A stretch of 21,855 nt of DNA from Solirubrobacterales bacterium (GCA_026392325.1 JAPLCH010000219.1:1-21855), one strand, 5' to 3'. Positions 5,837 to 14,277 are shown, counted from the stretch's first letter. Notes: generated from the letters alone by a model not told the origin. A program made the numbers and translations.

Positions 5837-6106
5837 ATGTCAACCAAGACACAGATGCGGCGTCGGCCTAAAAGCCGTCGCTCACTCACCGAGTTCGAAG
5901 AGGCCTTCCGCGCAGAAGTAGTTCGGGAGCGCCACCGTCTCACAGCTCTCCGCCGAGATTCAAAGCAGCGGACGCTTCGTCGTCGCCAAGAACAGACTCG
6001 CCGCCGTGGGCAGTTCCGTTTCGTTGGCTTGATCGCCTCCATGGTCGGAACAGCGGTCCTCGTGACCGTGGTCATGCTTGAGACGCTCTCCTGGCTTCTG
6101 GGCTAA
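5837..6106 (+). CDS. Small basic single-pass membrane protein, unknown function
   Basis: An 89-residue protein. The first 60 residues are extremely Arg/Lys-rich and predicted helical (RRRPKSRRSL, then a run with RRRQEQTRRRGQ). One hydrophobic helix (FVGLIASMVGTAVLVTVVML) sits near the C-terminus. This is the layout of a tail-anchored or cytoplasm-facing protein whose basic domain could contact nucleic acid or acidic lipid; that is inference. I recognise no family. Codon use and base composition resemble the neighbours, and a -10-like hexamer precedes it, so it is likely a real gene. Confidence 0.7.
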   Translation: MSTKTQMRRRPKSRRSLTEFEEAFRAEVVRERHRLTALRRDSKQRTLRRRQEQTRRRGQFRFVGLIASMVGTAVLVTVVMLETLSWLLG

Positions 6107-6136
6107 GCCCAAACCTCCCCCAAGACACTCGCACTA

Positions 6137-6166
6137 CGCCATGGTCAAGGCACCCTGACCATGGCG
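6137..6166. repeat. Perfect 11-bp inverted repeat upstream of the 6199 gene
   Basis: CGCCATGGTCA (6137-6147) and TGACCATGGCG (6156-6166) are exact inverted copies around an 8-nt centre. It lies 17 bp before the -10-like hexamer at 6183, where a -35 region would be, and 31 bp after the previous stop. It could be an operator or a terminator without a T-tract. Confidence 0.7.
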
Positions 6167-6182
6167 GCAGGCCCGGTTCGGA

Positions 6183-6188
6183 TAGAGT
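6183..6188 (+). promoter_or_regulatory. -10-like element of the 6199 gene
   Basis: TAGAGT lies ten bases before the ATG at 6199, with no Shine-Dalgarno site between them. Confidence 0.45.
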
Positions 6189-6198
6189 CGCTTGAGCA

Positions 6199-6768
6199 AT
6201 GTCTAGAAAGTCTCTGAAACCACAGCTCAACCAAATTCGGGCGTGGGTCCAGCAAGGCAGAACGGACGCATGGATTGCTCACCAACTTGAGGTGACTGTC
6301 CAGCAGATCGACAGCTTCAAGCGCGAACAAGGCCTCTCCCCAGAAGGCCCAGCGGGTTCAAACCCAGCTGGTGTAGACCTTCGGGACGAGGACGACGCGC
6401 TGATCGCAGCCGAACTCGAAGCCGACGAGGCACGAGCAGCAGAGGAGGCCGAAAAGGCCGCCGAAGAGGCACGTGTCGCAGCAGAAGCAGCTCGCGAAGC
6501 CGGAGATGTGGAGGAAGCAGAGGAAGCAGCACCAGAAAATGGCGGCTCAACCTCAGCTCCCCGACGTCGTGGTGGACGCGGACGTGGACGCAAGGCACTC
6601 GAGGGAAGCTTCGACCACGGAGAAGAGGGTTATGGCCTTTGGCTTGACCCTGCCGTGGCTGACGATCCCGTTTACGCCGAGCACTGGGCCGGACACCGGC
6701 CGGTAGAAGTCACGATTGAAGAAGATCGCATCGTGATTCGCCGTGCTGGTAACGCCAACGACGACTGA
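6199..6768 (+). CDS. Conserved hypothetical protein with HTH-like N-terminus, acidic helix and RG-rich stretch
   Basis: A 189-residue protein of four parts. Residues about 8-45 (QIRAWVQQGRTDAWIAHQL, then a helix with SFKREQGL) resemble a helix-turn-helix of the resolvase/terminase small-subunit kind. Residues about 60-115 are a highly charged Ala/Glu-rich helix or coiled coil. Residues about 120-132 contain RRRGGRGRGRK, an RGG-like RNA/DNA-binding stretch. The last 50 residues form a compact domain (GYGLWLDPAV, AEHWAGHRPVEVTIEEDRIVIRR). I believe similar proteins occur in other Thermoleophilia, but no function is established that I know of. Nucleic-acid binding is inferred from the N-terminus and RG stretch. 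It ends at a terminator shared with the convergent gene. Confidence 0.82.
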   Translation: MSRKSLKPQLNQIRAWVQQGRTDAWIAHQLEVTVQQIDSFKREQGLSPEGPAGSNPAGVDLRDEDDALIAAELEADEARAAEEAEKAAEEARVAAEAAREAGDVEEAEEAAPENGGSTSAPRRRGGRGRGRKALEGSFDHGEEGYGLWLDPAVADDPVYAEHWAGHRPVEVTIEEDRIVIRRAGNANDD

Positions 6769-6790
6769 CCCAAAGGGTCGTCGTCAATTC

Positions 6791-6814
6791 AACCGGGGGC
6801 ATTAGCCCTCGGTT
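6791..6814. terminator. Terminator hairpin between convergent genes
   Basis: AACCGGGGGC (6791-6800) pairs with GCCCTCGGTT (6805-6814), a 10-bp stem with one G-U pair and an ATTA loop. It sits between the plus gene ending at 6768 and the minus gene ending at 6832, so it may serve both. Confidence 0.7.
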
Positions 6815-6831
6815 TGCCCCTGCCCGGAAGT

Positions 6832-7170
6832 TCAGTCTTCGCGTTCAAACGGATGAACGATGCGACCACCCGCGTAATCGCTTGCCTCACGCAGATAGCG
6901 ACCAAATGCTGCGTCCGTGACAGTCGCCCCATCCCAAGCCTCAGGGTTGGACGGTGCGGCGTCAACGGCGAACTGGAAGCACCAGTCGGTCCCTGACTCA
7001 TAGAGGGTCACAAGCTCACTGGCCAGAAACGGTCCACCGAGTCGGCGCCGCAGTTCCCGAACCAGCCGCTCAGTCACACGCTGAAGTGACTGCCCAGTGT
7101 CAGGGGCAGCGGCGAGACGGCGTTCACCGTCATCCCACTGGAACCTCGCTGCATCGATGCCATCAATCAT
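6832..7170 (-). CDS. Conserved hypothetical protein, 112 residues
   Basis: A soluble 112-residue protein without membrane segments or recognised catalytic motif. It has an amphipathic N-terminal half (LQRVTERLVRELRRRLGG) and a C-terminal half rich in aromatic residues (YESGTDWCFQFAVDAAP, DAAFGRYLREASDYAGG) ending in a charged tail. I do not recognise a named family. The start ATG at 7170 is supported by TAACCT six bases upstream. It follows ftsB in the same orientation but has its own promoter-like hexamer, so it is probably transcribed separately or additionally. Confidence 0.8.
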   Translation of the reverse strand: MIDGIDAARFQWDDGERRLAAAPDTGQSLQRVTERLVRELRRRLGGPFLASELVTLYESGTDWCFQFAVDAAPSNPEAWDGATVTDAAFGRYLREASDYAGGRIVHPFERED

Positions 7171-7176
7171 TGGGCG

Positions 7177-7182
7177 AGGTTA
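7177..7182 (-). promoter_or_regulatory. -10-like element of the 112-residue protein gene
   Basis: On the minus strand TAACCT is followed by six bases and then the ATG. The same octamer GCTAACCT recurs before the SurA-like and rplY genes. Confidence 0.5.
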
Positions 7183-7248
7183 GCGCCGCGGTAGGGCTGC
7201 TGCCGGTTGCACCCACATGGGGGCCCGAATGTCATGCCCACGAGGTGG

Positions 7249-7542
7249 TTAGTGCTTGTCGCCTGGAAGACCCGTGACTACGTACGGAATCTCTCCAGGA
7301 AGAACCATGCCGAGGCGCCGCGCCTCGGTCGCAACGCCCATCTGTCCGGAGAGTGCGCGCCGCTTCGCCTGAAGCGCTCGGTTCTCCTTCTGAAGCTTAA
7401 GCACCTCTGAGCGATGAGACTGACCATCCACATGAGCGACCGCGAATTTGATGCCCGCGCTGACATAGAAAGCGAGGATGACCGCGAGGCCAAGAAGCAG
7501 AGCGGTTCTCCCACCCCTGTCCATGCGAATGCCTTGTGGCAT
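7249..7542 (-). CDS. ftsB: FtsB/DivIC-family septum formation initiator
   Basis: A 97-residue bitopic division protein. A short cytoplasmic start is followed by one membrane helix (TALLLGLAVILAFYVSAGI) and a coiled coil (residues about 38-66, with VLKLQKENRALQAKRRALSG), then EARRLGMVLPGE, the usual C-terminal hallmark of this family. FtsB bridges FtsL and FtsQ in the divisome and helps activate septal wall synthesis. It begins 36 bases after the eno stop; the eno-ftsB pair is conserved in actinobacteria. An alternative start is ATG 7522-7524 (MDRGG), closer to the usual family length; neither has a clear ribosome site. Confidence 0.88.
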   Translation of the reverse strand: MPQGIRMDRGGRTALLLGLAVILAFYVSAGIKFAVAHVDGQSHRSEVLKLQKENRALQAKRRALSGQMGVATEARRLGMVLPGEIPYVVTGLPGDKH

Positions 7543-7578
7543 CCGGTGAGGCAGACAGTGGGTGCTACTGAATGATCC

Positions 7579-8853
7579 TCAGACGCGGAAGACGGAACGT
7601 CCCGGGAACACGGCCCGGTCGCCCAGAGATTCTTCAATGCGGAGAAGCTGGTTGTACTTCGCGACCCGATCAGAGCGTGACGGCGCGCCCGTCTTGATCT
7701 GCCCACAACCCGTTGCGACTGCAAGGTCCGCGATGGTCGTGTCCTCTGTCTCGCCGGAACGATGGGACATGACGGCCGAGTAGCCGGCCTCTCGAGCTAC
7801 CTGCATGGCCTCAAGAGTCTCCGTCAACGTGCCGATCTGGTTGACCTTGACGAGAATCGAGTTTGCGCAGCCCTCATCAATGCCACGGCGAAGACGGGAA
7901 GCATTGGTAACGAAGAGGTCATCGCCAACAAGCTGAATCTTGTCTCCGAGGCGCTCTGTCAAGGCCTTCCAGCCCTCCCAGTCCTCCTCATCCATGCCGT
8001 CCTCAATTGACACGATTGGATAGCGGGCACAAAGGTCGGCCCAGTAGGCGGCCATCTCCTCGCTGGAGAGCCTGCGGTCCTCATGCTCAAGGTTGTAGAG
8101 CTGGCCGTCGTAGATCTCACTTGTGGCCGGATCAAGCGCGATCGCAACATCCTGACCTGGCGTGTACCCGGCGGCCGAGATGCCTTCCATCAAGAGCTCA
8201 AGCGCTGCCTCGTTGGACTCAAGGTCCGGGGCAAACCCACCCTCGTCGCCAACTGCAGTGGAGAGGCCACGATCGTGAAGAGTCTGCTTGAGGGTATGGA
8301 ACACCTCAGCTCCCATCCGCAAGCACTCTGAGAACGAAGAGGCCCCGAACGGCACGATCATGAACTCCTGAAAGTCAATCGAGTTGTCCGCGTGGGAACC
8401 GCCATTGATGACATTCATCATCGGGACGGGAAGTCTCGCCGCGCTCTCTCCACCAAGCTTGCGCCAGAGGGGTTCACGGCTGTCAGCTGCGCTCGCATGG
8501 GCAACTGCCAGCGAGACGCCGAGGATTGCATTGGCACCGAGGCGTGACTTGTTCGGTGTGCCATCAAGCTCGATCAGACGGCGATCAACTGCAGCTTGGT
8601 TCTCAGCGTCAAGGCCGACAACTGCAGAGGCGATCTCACCGTTGACATTTGCAACTGCGATAGAGACGCCCTTGCCCATCCAAAGGTCACCTCCGTCGCG
8701 CAACTCAGTGGCTTCAAACTCACCTGTTGACGCGCCTGAGGGAACCGCGGCGCGGCCCCAGGCCCCAGTGGTGAGGGCTACCTCAACCTCAACTGTTGGG
8801 TTGCCTCGTGAATCGACAATCTGACGTGCGTGGACTGCTGCGATCTGGCTCAT
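7579..8853 (-). CDS. eno: Enolase
   Basis: Interconverts 2-phosphoglycerate and phosphoenolpyruvate in glycolysis; Mg2+-dependent and cytoplasmic, and in many bacteria also part of RNA-decay complexes. The 424-residue product has the family length and all hallmarks: ARQIVDSRGNPTVEVEV at the start, the loop PSGASTGEFEA, EDGMDEEDW (metal-binding acids), GDDLFVTN, LVKVNQIGT (catalytic Lys) and SHRSGETEDTTIADLA near the end. I place the start at ATG 8853 because GGAGGG precedes it and homologues begin here; the frame stays open upstream into mazG but that part is not enolase-like. It lies 16 bases after the mazG stop, in a mazG-eno-ftsB operon. Confidence 0.98.
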   Translation of the reverse strand: MSQIAAVHARQIVDSRGNPTVEVEVALTTGAWGRAAVPSGASTGEFEATELRDGGDLWMGKGVSIAVANVNGEIASAVVGLDAENQAAVDRRLIELDGTPNKSRLGANAILGVSLAVAHASAADSREPLWRKLGGESAARLPVPMMNVINGGSHADNSIDFQEFMIVPFGASSFSECLRMGAEVFHTLKQTLHDRGLSTAVGDEGGFAPDLESNEAALELLMEGISAAGYTPGQDVAIALDPATSEIYDGQLYNLEHEDRRLSSEEMAAYWADLCARYPIVSIEDGMDEEDWEGWKALTERLGDKIQLVGDDLFVTNASRLRRGIDEGCANSILVKVNQIGTLTETLEAMQVAREAGYSAVMSHRSGETEDTTIADLAVATGCGQIKTGAPSRSDRVAKYNQLLRIEESLGDRAVFPGRSVFRV

Positions 8854-8869
8854 CGGCCCTCCGGTGCTT

Positions 8870-9655
8870 CTAGTCGTTCTGCTGTTGTTTGGCTCGCACA
8901 TAAAAAGCAATGCGTGAGTCCGGGTCAAGATCCTTCCACGCTTGGCCGTCGGCTGCCGCGAGGTCGGAGGCAAGGTCCACGCGGGAACGGAACCGGTTAG
9001 CCGTTGACCGGAGCGCAAGCTCGGGGTCAACCTTTGCCTTGCGGCCCACATTTACCGCCGCGAAGAGCACATCGCCCAGCTCAGCGTCAATTCTGAGGAC
9101 ATCTCCGGAAGCGAGGGCCTCCTGTAGCTCCTCAACCTCCCCCTTGAGGGCCTCCAGCGCGTCCTGAGCGGTTCCGTGGTCGAAACCGCTACTCGCGGCC
9201 CTCCGCTGGACTTTGCGGGCGTAGAGCGTCCCAGGGAGGTTCTCGGGCACCTCGCCGAAGATCCCCGCCTCACGCCCAGGCTCCGTTTCCTTTATCCGAT
9301 CCCAGTTGACGGTCACCTCAGACGAATCAGCGACCTCAACCTCACCAAAGACATGCGGGTGCCTGCGGATCAGCTTCTGCCTGCAGTGTTCAGCCACCTC
9401 AGCCATTGAGCCCGCACCCCTCTCCTCCATCAGGAGTGAGAGAAAGTGAACTTGGAAGAGAACATCTCCAAGCTCGTCCGTCAGCTTGGAGTCATCTCCT
9501 GAGCGTGCCGCATCGGCCAGCTCATAAGCCTCCTCGAGCGTGTGCGGGACGATTGAACGTTCGTCCTGCTCACGATCCCAAGGACACTCGACCCGCAGAA
9601 CGCGGGCGAGCTCATCCAGCCGCTGTAGCGCGACGGCGTTTTCGGACGCGCTCAA
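8870..9655 (-). CDS. mazG: Nucleoside triphosphate pyrophosphohydrolase MazG
   Basis: Hydrolyses non-canonical or excess NTPs to NMP and PPi, cleaning the nucleotide pool and lowering ppGpp signalling in some bacteria. The 261-residue protein shows two tandem MazG domains: the first has CPWDREQ, HTLEEAYELADA and LTDELGDVLFQVHF (metal-binding E-E-x-x-E and E-x-x-D), the second has EVEELQEALASGD and ELGDVLFAAVNVGRK. The C-terminal FRSRVD segment is typical. The start appears to be TTG (9653-9655), 12 bases after the upstream lipoprotein stop, with no clear Shine-Dalgarno site, so the exact start is uncertain. Its position before eno is conserved in actinobacteria. Confidence 0.95.
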   Translation of the reverse strand: MSASENAVALQRLDELARVLRVECPWDREQDERSIVPHTLEEAYELADAARSGDDSKLTDELGDVLFQVHFLSLLMEERGAGSMAEVAEHCRQKLIRRHPHVFGEVEVADSSEVTVNWDRIKETEPGREAGIFGEVPENLPGTLYARKVQRRAASSGFDHGTAQDALEALKGEVEELQEALASGDVLRIDAELGDVLFAAVNVGRKAKVDPELALRSTANRFRSRVDLASDLAAADGQAWKDLDPDSRIAFYVRAKQQQND

Positions 9656-9667
9656 AGCGCGGCTCGA

Positions 9668-10825
9668 TCAGCCGCCGGCTGTGGGCGGAGCCTGCTGAAC
9701 GGTGCCTGGGGCTGGCTGAGCAGCCTGCTTAGGCGCGTTCTTGCAGAGGTCAACGATGTAGAGCTTGGCGCATTCCGTGCGGTTCTTCCATGACTTCTGG
9801 AAGTCCTTGACGAAGTTCTGAAGTGCAGTCTGCTGAGTCTGCGCCTTGAGGACCTGATCAATCTGTGCACGGACCTTGTTCAGCGGCTGGGCCGTTCCCT
9901 TGGTAACACCTGTGATCTTCACGATGTAATAGCCGAGAGAACCATGGATCGGACCGTAAACCTTGTCCTTGGTTCCAGCGAACGCGGCCTTGTCAACTGC
10001 CGGATCCTGCTGGCCCTTGACTGCACCCTTCACTACACCGCCTGAGCTCTTGGTCTGCGGATCGTTGGAGTACTGCTTGGCTACAGCAGCCCAAGCCTTA
10101 CCGCTCTCAAGGGCCTTCTTGGCTGCATCAGCCTGCGCCTTGTCGCTTGTGCGGATGATCAGAAGGTCACGCTTCTCCGGCTGACCGAACTGCTGCTGGT
10201 GTGATGCGTAATAAGCCTGCGCGTCAGCATCTGAAACCTTGTCGGTTCCCTTGAGAGCCGCGTCGCGGATCTTGGTGCTGAGAGCGTCAATCTTGATCCG
10301 GTAGAGAATGTCGTCCTCAGTCTCGCCTGACTGCTTGAGGAACTTCTGGTAGCCGGCATCAGTCGGGAAGGCGCTCTTCTTGGTCTTCTCAAACTGAGCG
10401 CGGACTTCCTTGTCGCTGACCGAAACGCCCATGGCTGCTGCCTGACCCTTAATCCATGCGGATGTGATCAGAAGCTGCATCACCTGGCCCTTCTGCGAAT
10501 CAAACTGTGCCTGACACTCGGACTTGAGAGCTGCATCCGTAGGAGCAGGAGCCTTCGCTGTTGCCTTCGGCGCTGAGGCCTTCTTCGCAGCGATGCACTC
10601 CTTGAAGTCAGGTGGGTTCAGGACAAGCGCAGCAGCGCCAGGGTTCTGCTGCCCCTGGGACTTGGCAGCAATTGCCATCCACTTGTTGAAGTCAGTCTTC
10701 GAGATGTTTGCGTCAGCAACTGTTGCGACTGAGCCCGAAGGCACTCCGCCACAGGCGACAAGCACGCCGGAAACGGCGACAACACACGACAGGACAAGAA
10801 ATTTGAGGAATCGGTTCGTATTCAT
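9668..10825 (-). CDS. SurA/PrsA-like peptidyl-prolyl isomerase lipoprotein
   Basis: A 385-residue secreted lipoprotein expected to help fold exported proteins outside the membrane. A signal peptide ends in the lipobox LVAC (residues about 22-25). A SurA-type N-terminal chaperone region follows (ISKTDFNKWM, later a long helical segment), then a parvulin (PpiC) domain at about residues 215-310 (KRDLLIIRTSDKAQADAA, YSNDPQTKSSGGVV, GPIHGSLGYYIVKI). Two His commonly found in parvulins (in the RHIL and GYHI motifs) are Asp/Leu and Tyr here, so isomerase activity is doubtful. The Pro/Ala/Gln-rich tail looks disordered. It has a leaderless-type promoter and heads the mazG-eno-ftsB string. Confidence 0.9.
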   Translation of the reverse strand: MNTNRFLKFLVLSCVVAVSGVLVACGGVPSGSVATVADANISKTDFNKWMAIAAKSQGQQNPGAAALVLNPPDFKECIAAKKASAPKATAKAPAPTDAALKSECQAQFDSQKGQVMQLLITSAWIKGQAAAMGVSVSDKEVRAQFEKTKKSAFPTDAGYQKFLKQSGETEDDILYRIKIDALSTKIRDAALKGTDKVSDADAQAYYASHQQQFGQPEKRDLLIIRTSDKAQADAAKKALESGKAWAAVAKQYSNDPQTKSSGGVVKGAVKGQQDPAVDKAAFAGTKDKVYGPIHGSLGYYIVKITGVTKGTAQPLNKVRAQIDQVLKAQTQQTALQNFVKDFQKSWKNRTECAKLYIVDLCKNAPKQAAQPAPGTVQQAPPTAGG

Positions 10826-10834
10826 AGATTCGTG

Positions 10835-10840
10835 AGGTTA
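10835..10840 (-). promoter_or_regulatory. -10-like element of the SurA-like gene
   Basis: On the minus strand TAACCT is followed by nine bases and then the ATG at 10825; no Shine-Dalgarno site is present. Confidence 0.5.
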
Positions 10841-10890
10841 GCGGAACATGGCCCGGAGGTCCGCAAGCTGGTTAAAGAGGTGTCGCTCAA

Positions 10891-13800
10891 TCAGGCAGGA
10901 GCGCCGAGACTTACAGCCGCCAGCACGTCCGCCAACTCCACGAGAGCCTCGTAACGAGCCTGAGGATCATCCTCGACTGGAATGGTCACAGTGCCAGCTC
11001 CTGAGCGCCAGGCTGCGGAGTCCAAATGCTCGCGAAGCTCCGCTGCGGCCTTGTCGGAAAGGTCAAGGCCAGCAACTGTCATCTTGCCCTGGCGGAACCC
11101 AACATCAGATGCGCCGGCCAGCCCAAGTCGGATTCTCGCCTCCTGCAAACCAAGAAGCCGCTGCACTGGCTCTGGCGGCTTGCCAAAGCGGTCTTCAAGC
11201 TCTGAGCGAATCTCAGCCACTTGGGAAATCTCAAACGCAGACGCAACCCGACGGTGGATATCGATCTTCGCCCGCTCGTACTCCACGTAATCCTCTGGGA
11301 CCCAAGCGTCAATCGGAACATCCACCCGAACGGCAGCGCGGTCGTGCTCGCTCGTGCCCTCCATCTCTGCCACTGCCTCATCCAGAAGCTTCATATAGAG
11401 CTCAAAGCCGAGGGCTGCAACATGCCCGGACTGCTCTGGGCCAAGCAGGTTGCCAGCACCGCGGATTTCCAGGTCACGCATCGCAATTCGGAAGCCTGAG
11501 CCCAGCTCCGTGTGGTCAGACAAAGCTGCAAGGCGCTGAGCTGCATCATGCGTCAGAGAAGCCGCAGATGGATAGAAGAGGTAGGCATTGGCACGCTCGC
11601 GCCCACGTCCCACACGACCCCTGATCTGGTAGAGCTGGCTGAGGCCCAACAGGTCAGAGCGCTCGACGATCAGCGTGTTCGCCTCCGGGATGTCAAGCCC
11701 TGCTTCGATGATGCTCGTGCAGACGAGAACGTCTGCCTCTCCCCGAACAAAGCGCAACATCCGCTCCTCAAGCTCAGTCTCGTCCAGGGCGCCGTGGGCG
11801 ACCTCCACCTTGGCCTTTGGCACGAGGCTTGAAATCTGCTCTGCAGTTGCCTCAATCGTCTCAATCCGGTTGTGAAGGAAGAACGCCTTGCCGCCACGGT
11901 CAAGCTCCCTTGTGAGTGCTGTGCGCACAAGCTCCTCGTCGTACTCACCCACATATGTCCGAACGGGCCGGCGCCCTTCTGGTGGGGTCTCGATCACGCT
12001 GATGTCACGGACGCCCGCCAATGACATTTGCAGCGTCCTTGGAATCGGAGTTGCGCTCATCGCGATCACATCCGTTCGAAGCTTGATCTGCCGCAAGAGC
12101 TCCTTCTGTTTGACACCGAAACGTTGCTCCTCATCAACGATCAGAAGCCCAAGGTCCTTTGGCTGAATGTCCCTCCCAAGCAGGCGATGCGTTCCCACCA
12201 GAACGTCAACTTTCCCCTCGTTGAAAGCCTTGATCACTTCCTTCTGGTCGGCTGCGCTGCGAAAGCGACTGATGTGATCAACAATCAGCGGATAGTCACT
12301 GAAGCGCTCAGCGAAGGTTCCGAAATGCTGCTGGGCCAAGATTGTGGTCGGCACCAACACGAGAACCTGCCGGCCCTCGAGCGCGCACTTGAAAGCAGCC
12401 CTGAGGGCCACCTCGGTCTTGCCGTAACCAACATCGCCGCAGATCAGCCGATCCATTGGCTCAGGGGATTCCATGTCTTCCTTGACAGCCTCAATCGCGT
12501 TCAGCTGATCGGGTGTCTCCCGATGCGGAAATGAGTCCTCAAACCTGCGCTGGTCCTCCCCATCTGGACTGAACGCGTGGCCCTTGCGGCGCCGGCGCTC
12601 CGCGTAAAGGTTGAGCAGTTCGCCTGCCAGTCGGTCAGCCGCTGTGCGGGCCTTGCTCTTGACCTTCTCCCACGCGTTGCCCCCCAACTTGGAAAGTGTC
12701 GGACCGTCCCCGTCAGAACCAACATGGCGTGTGATCTTCGCCAGCTGGTCGACGGGCATGAAGACCTTGTCCCCACCGAGAAACTCAAGATGCAGGTAGT
12801 CACGCGTGACATTCGCGACCGTCTTTGTGTCAAACCCGACAAACCGAGCAACCCCGTGGTCCTCATGGACGACCGTGTCACCTGCCCGCAGGTCGGTGAA
12901 GGACTTCAAGGCAGCGCGGCCGTGACGAGGCTCCCTCCGGCTGACACGCCTTCGGACCAGCTGATCGGCGGGAATGACAGCAAGTTTGATGTCCGACGAG
13001 ACGAACCCTTCCCACAGGCTGGCCGCTGTGAACACCAGCGACGACTCCTCAGGCGCAACATCCGCTAGGGGCTGGGAGGTCAATCGAACGAGGTTCAGCG
13101 CGGCCCTGTCGCGGTCTCCCTTGCGTGGGAATGCGACAACCGTCCGATACCCATCACGGGTAAGGCGCTCAAGGTCAGCTTCAGCATCCTTCAGAGTCCG
13201 TGCTGCAACCGCAGGGGTTCCGCCCCGCCAAGCAATCTCCTGACCCGAGTCATGAATTGAAAGCGAAGCGACAGAACGCTTGGCCAATGTCGCCTCCACC
13301 TCATCTGGAGAACAGTTCAAAGCGGCAGCATCATCCGGACCGAGTGTGGCCTCAACATCCAGCCACCAGTCATCAAGGGCCGGGCGCACATCCTCACTGG
13401 CTGCGATCACGATCGAAGCGTCGGCGATCAGATCCAGCGGCGCGCGATAACGATCAAGTGGCAGAAGCTCTGAAAGCGGTTGGCGATCCTCTGGCTCCTC
13501 AAGCGCTGCGTACTCTGCGGCCTCGCGAAGCTCCAGTGACAGCTCTGCGGCTGGCGCGAAGTCAACTGACTTGGCCTCGCCAAGGGACCTTTGAGTAAAG
13601 GTTGAGAACCACTTGAGGGACTCAATGTCCTCATCCCACAGGTCAATCCGAACTGCATGCTCGGCCGTTGCTGGGTAAATGTCGACAATGTCTCCGCGAA
13701 CTGCGAACTGCCCGCGCTCTGAAACCTGCTCAACCCGCTCATAACCGCAGTCAATGAGCTTGGGCAGCATCGGGCCCAGCTGGAAGCGCCTGCCGACCTT

Positions 13801-14277
13801 CAACGTGAAGCCATGAGGACGAAGCTCCTCCTCGGGAACCCGCTCAGCCAGCGCCACGGCACTGGCGACAACCACAGGAGCGACCGAATCCTCTGAGTCT
13901 CCGACTCCCGCAAGGGCATCCAAAGCGCCCAATCTGAGGCCGATCAAGTGCGACGGTGGGGCAAGGTGAGAGCCACCAGCGACGCCACGCGTCGGGTAGA
14001 GCAGCACCTGACGTGGAGAAAGCCATGCTCGGAGGTCATCTGCGAGCCGCCGGGCCGCCCCATCATCGCCTGCAATCACGAGAGTTGGCCGTGTCGCCTC
14101 CTGACTGGCAAGAGCCGACAGAACAAACGGCCGCATGCCGCTTGAAACAAATGCATTCCCTCCCTTGGACAGCAGGGATGACAGTTGACCAGTCCCATCC
14201 GCCAGTGGCAGGAGCCCAAGGAGGCTGTCGCCCTCCGCCACGGAGCCGGGAGGACCAGACGCAGACGAGGCGCTCAC
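10891..14277 (-). CDS. mfd: Transcription-repair coupling factor Mfd
   Basis: An ATP-dependent DNA translocase that removes RNA polymerase stalled at lesions and recruits UvrA. The 1128-residue length and domain order fit. The N-terminal UvrB-like module contains YPTRGVAGG and GDIVDIYPA. The RNA-polymerase-interacting domain starts near residue 457 (FTDLRAGDTVVHEDHGVARF). The helicase motor has Walker A GDVGYGKTE (about 613), LVPTTILAQQH, DEEQRFGVKQ (about 713), MSATPIPRTLQMS, and the helicase C-terminal half with LVCTSIIEAGLDIP and YQIRGRVGRG. The C-terminal D7 domain follows. The start is GTG (14275-14277), overlapping the pth stop by four bases, so translation is probably coupled. Nothing is missing. 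Confidence 0.98.
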   Translation of the reverse strand: MSASSASGPPGSVAEGDSLLGLLPLADGTGQLSSLLSKGGNAFVSSGMRPFVLSALASQEATRPTLVIAGDDGAARRLADDLRAWLSPRQVLLYPTRGVAGGSHLAPPSHLIGLRLGALDALAGVGDSEDSVAPVVVASAVALAERVPEEELRPHGFTLKVGRRFQLGPMLPKLIDCGYERVEQVSERGQFAVRGDIVDIYPATAEHAVRIDLWDEDIESLKWFSTFTQRSLGEAKSVDFAPAAELSLELREAAEYAALEEPEDRQPLSELLPLDRYRAPLDLIADASIVIAASEDVRPALDDWWLDVEATLGPDDAAALNCSPDEVEATLAKRSVASLSIHDSGQEIAWRGGTPAVAARTLKDAEADLERLTRDGYRTVVAFPRKGDRDRAALNLVRLTSQPLADVAPEESSLVFTAASLWEGFVSSDIKLAVIPADQLVRRRVSRREPRHGRAALKSFTDLRAGDTVVHEDHGVARFVGFDTKTVANVTRDYLHLEFLGGDKVFMPVDQLAKITRHVGSDGDGPTLSKLGGNAWEKVKSKARTAADRLAGELLNLYAERRRRKGHAFSPDGEDQRRFEDSFPHRETPDQLNAIEAVKEDMESPEPMDRLICGDVGYGKTEVALRAAFKCALEGRQVLVLVPTTILAQQHFGTFAERFSDYPLIVDHISRFRSAADQKEVIKAFNEGKVDVLVGTHRLLGRDIQPKDLGLLIVDEEQRFGVKQKELLRQIKLRTDVIAMSATPIPRTLQMSLAGVRDISVIETPPEGRRPVRTYVGEYDEELVRTALTRELDRGGKAFFLHNRIETIEATAEQISSLVPKAKVEVAHGALDETELEERMLRFVRGEADVLVCTSIIEAGLDIPEANTLIVERSDLLGLSQLYQIRGRVGRGRERANAYLFYPSAASLTHDAAQRLAALSDHTELGSGFRIAMRDLEIRGAGNLLGPEQSGHVAALGFELYMKLLDEAVAEMEGTSEHDRAAVRVDVPIDAWVPEDYVEYERAKIDIHRRVASAFEISQVAEIRSELEDRFGKPPEPVQRLLGLQEARIRLGLAGASDVGFRQGKMTVAGLDLSDKAAAELREHLDSAAWRSGAGTVTIPVEDDPQARYEALVELADVLAAVSLGAPA

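Noticed and set aside
8854..9051. 66-residue N-terminal extension of enolase
   Set aside because: It overlaps the end of mazG in another frame, is not enolase-like, and a good ribosome site supports ATG 8853.
12501..12881. Additional genes nested in other frames within mfd
   Set aside because: These frames are shadows of the mfd coding sequence, with no start context or recognisable domain.
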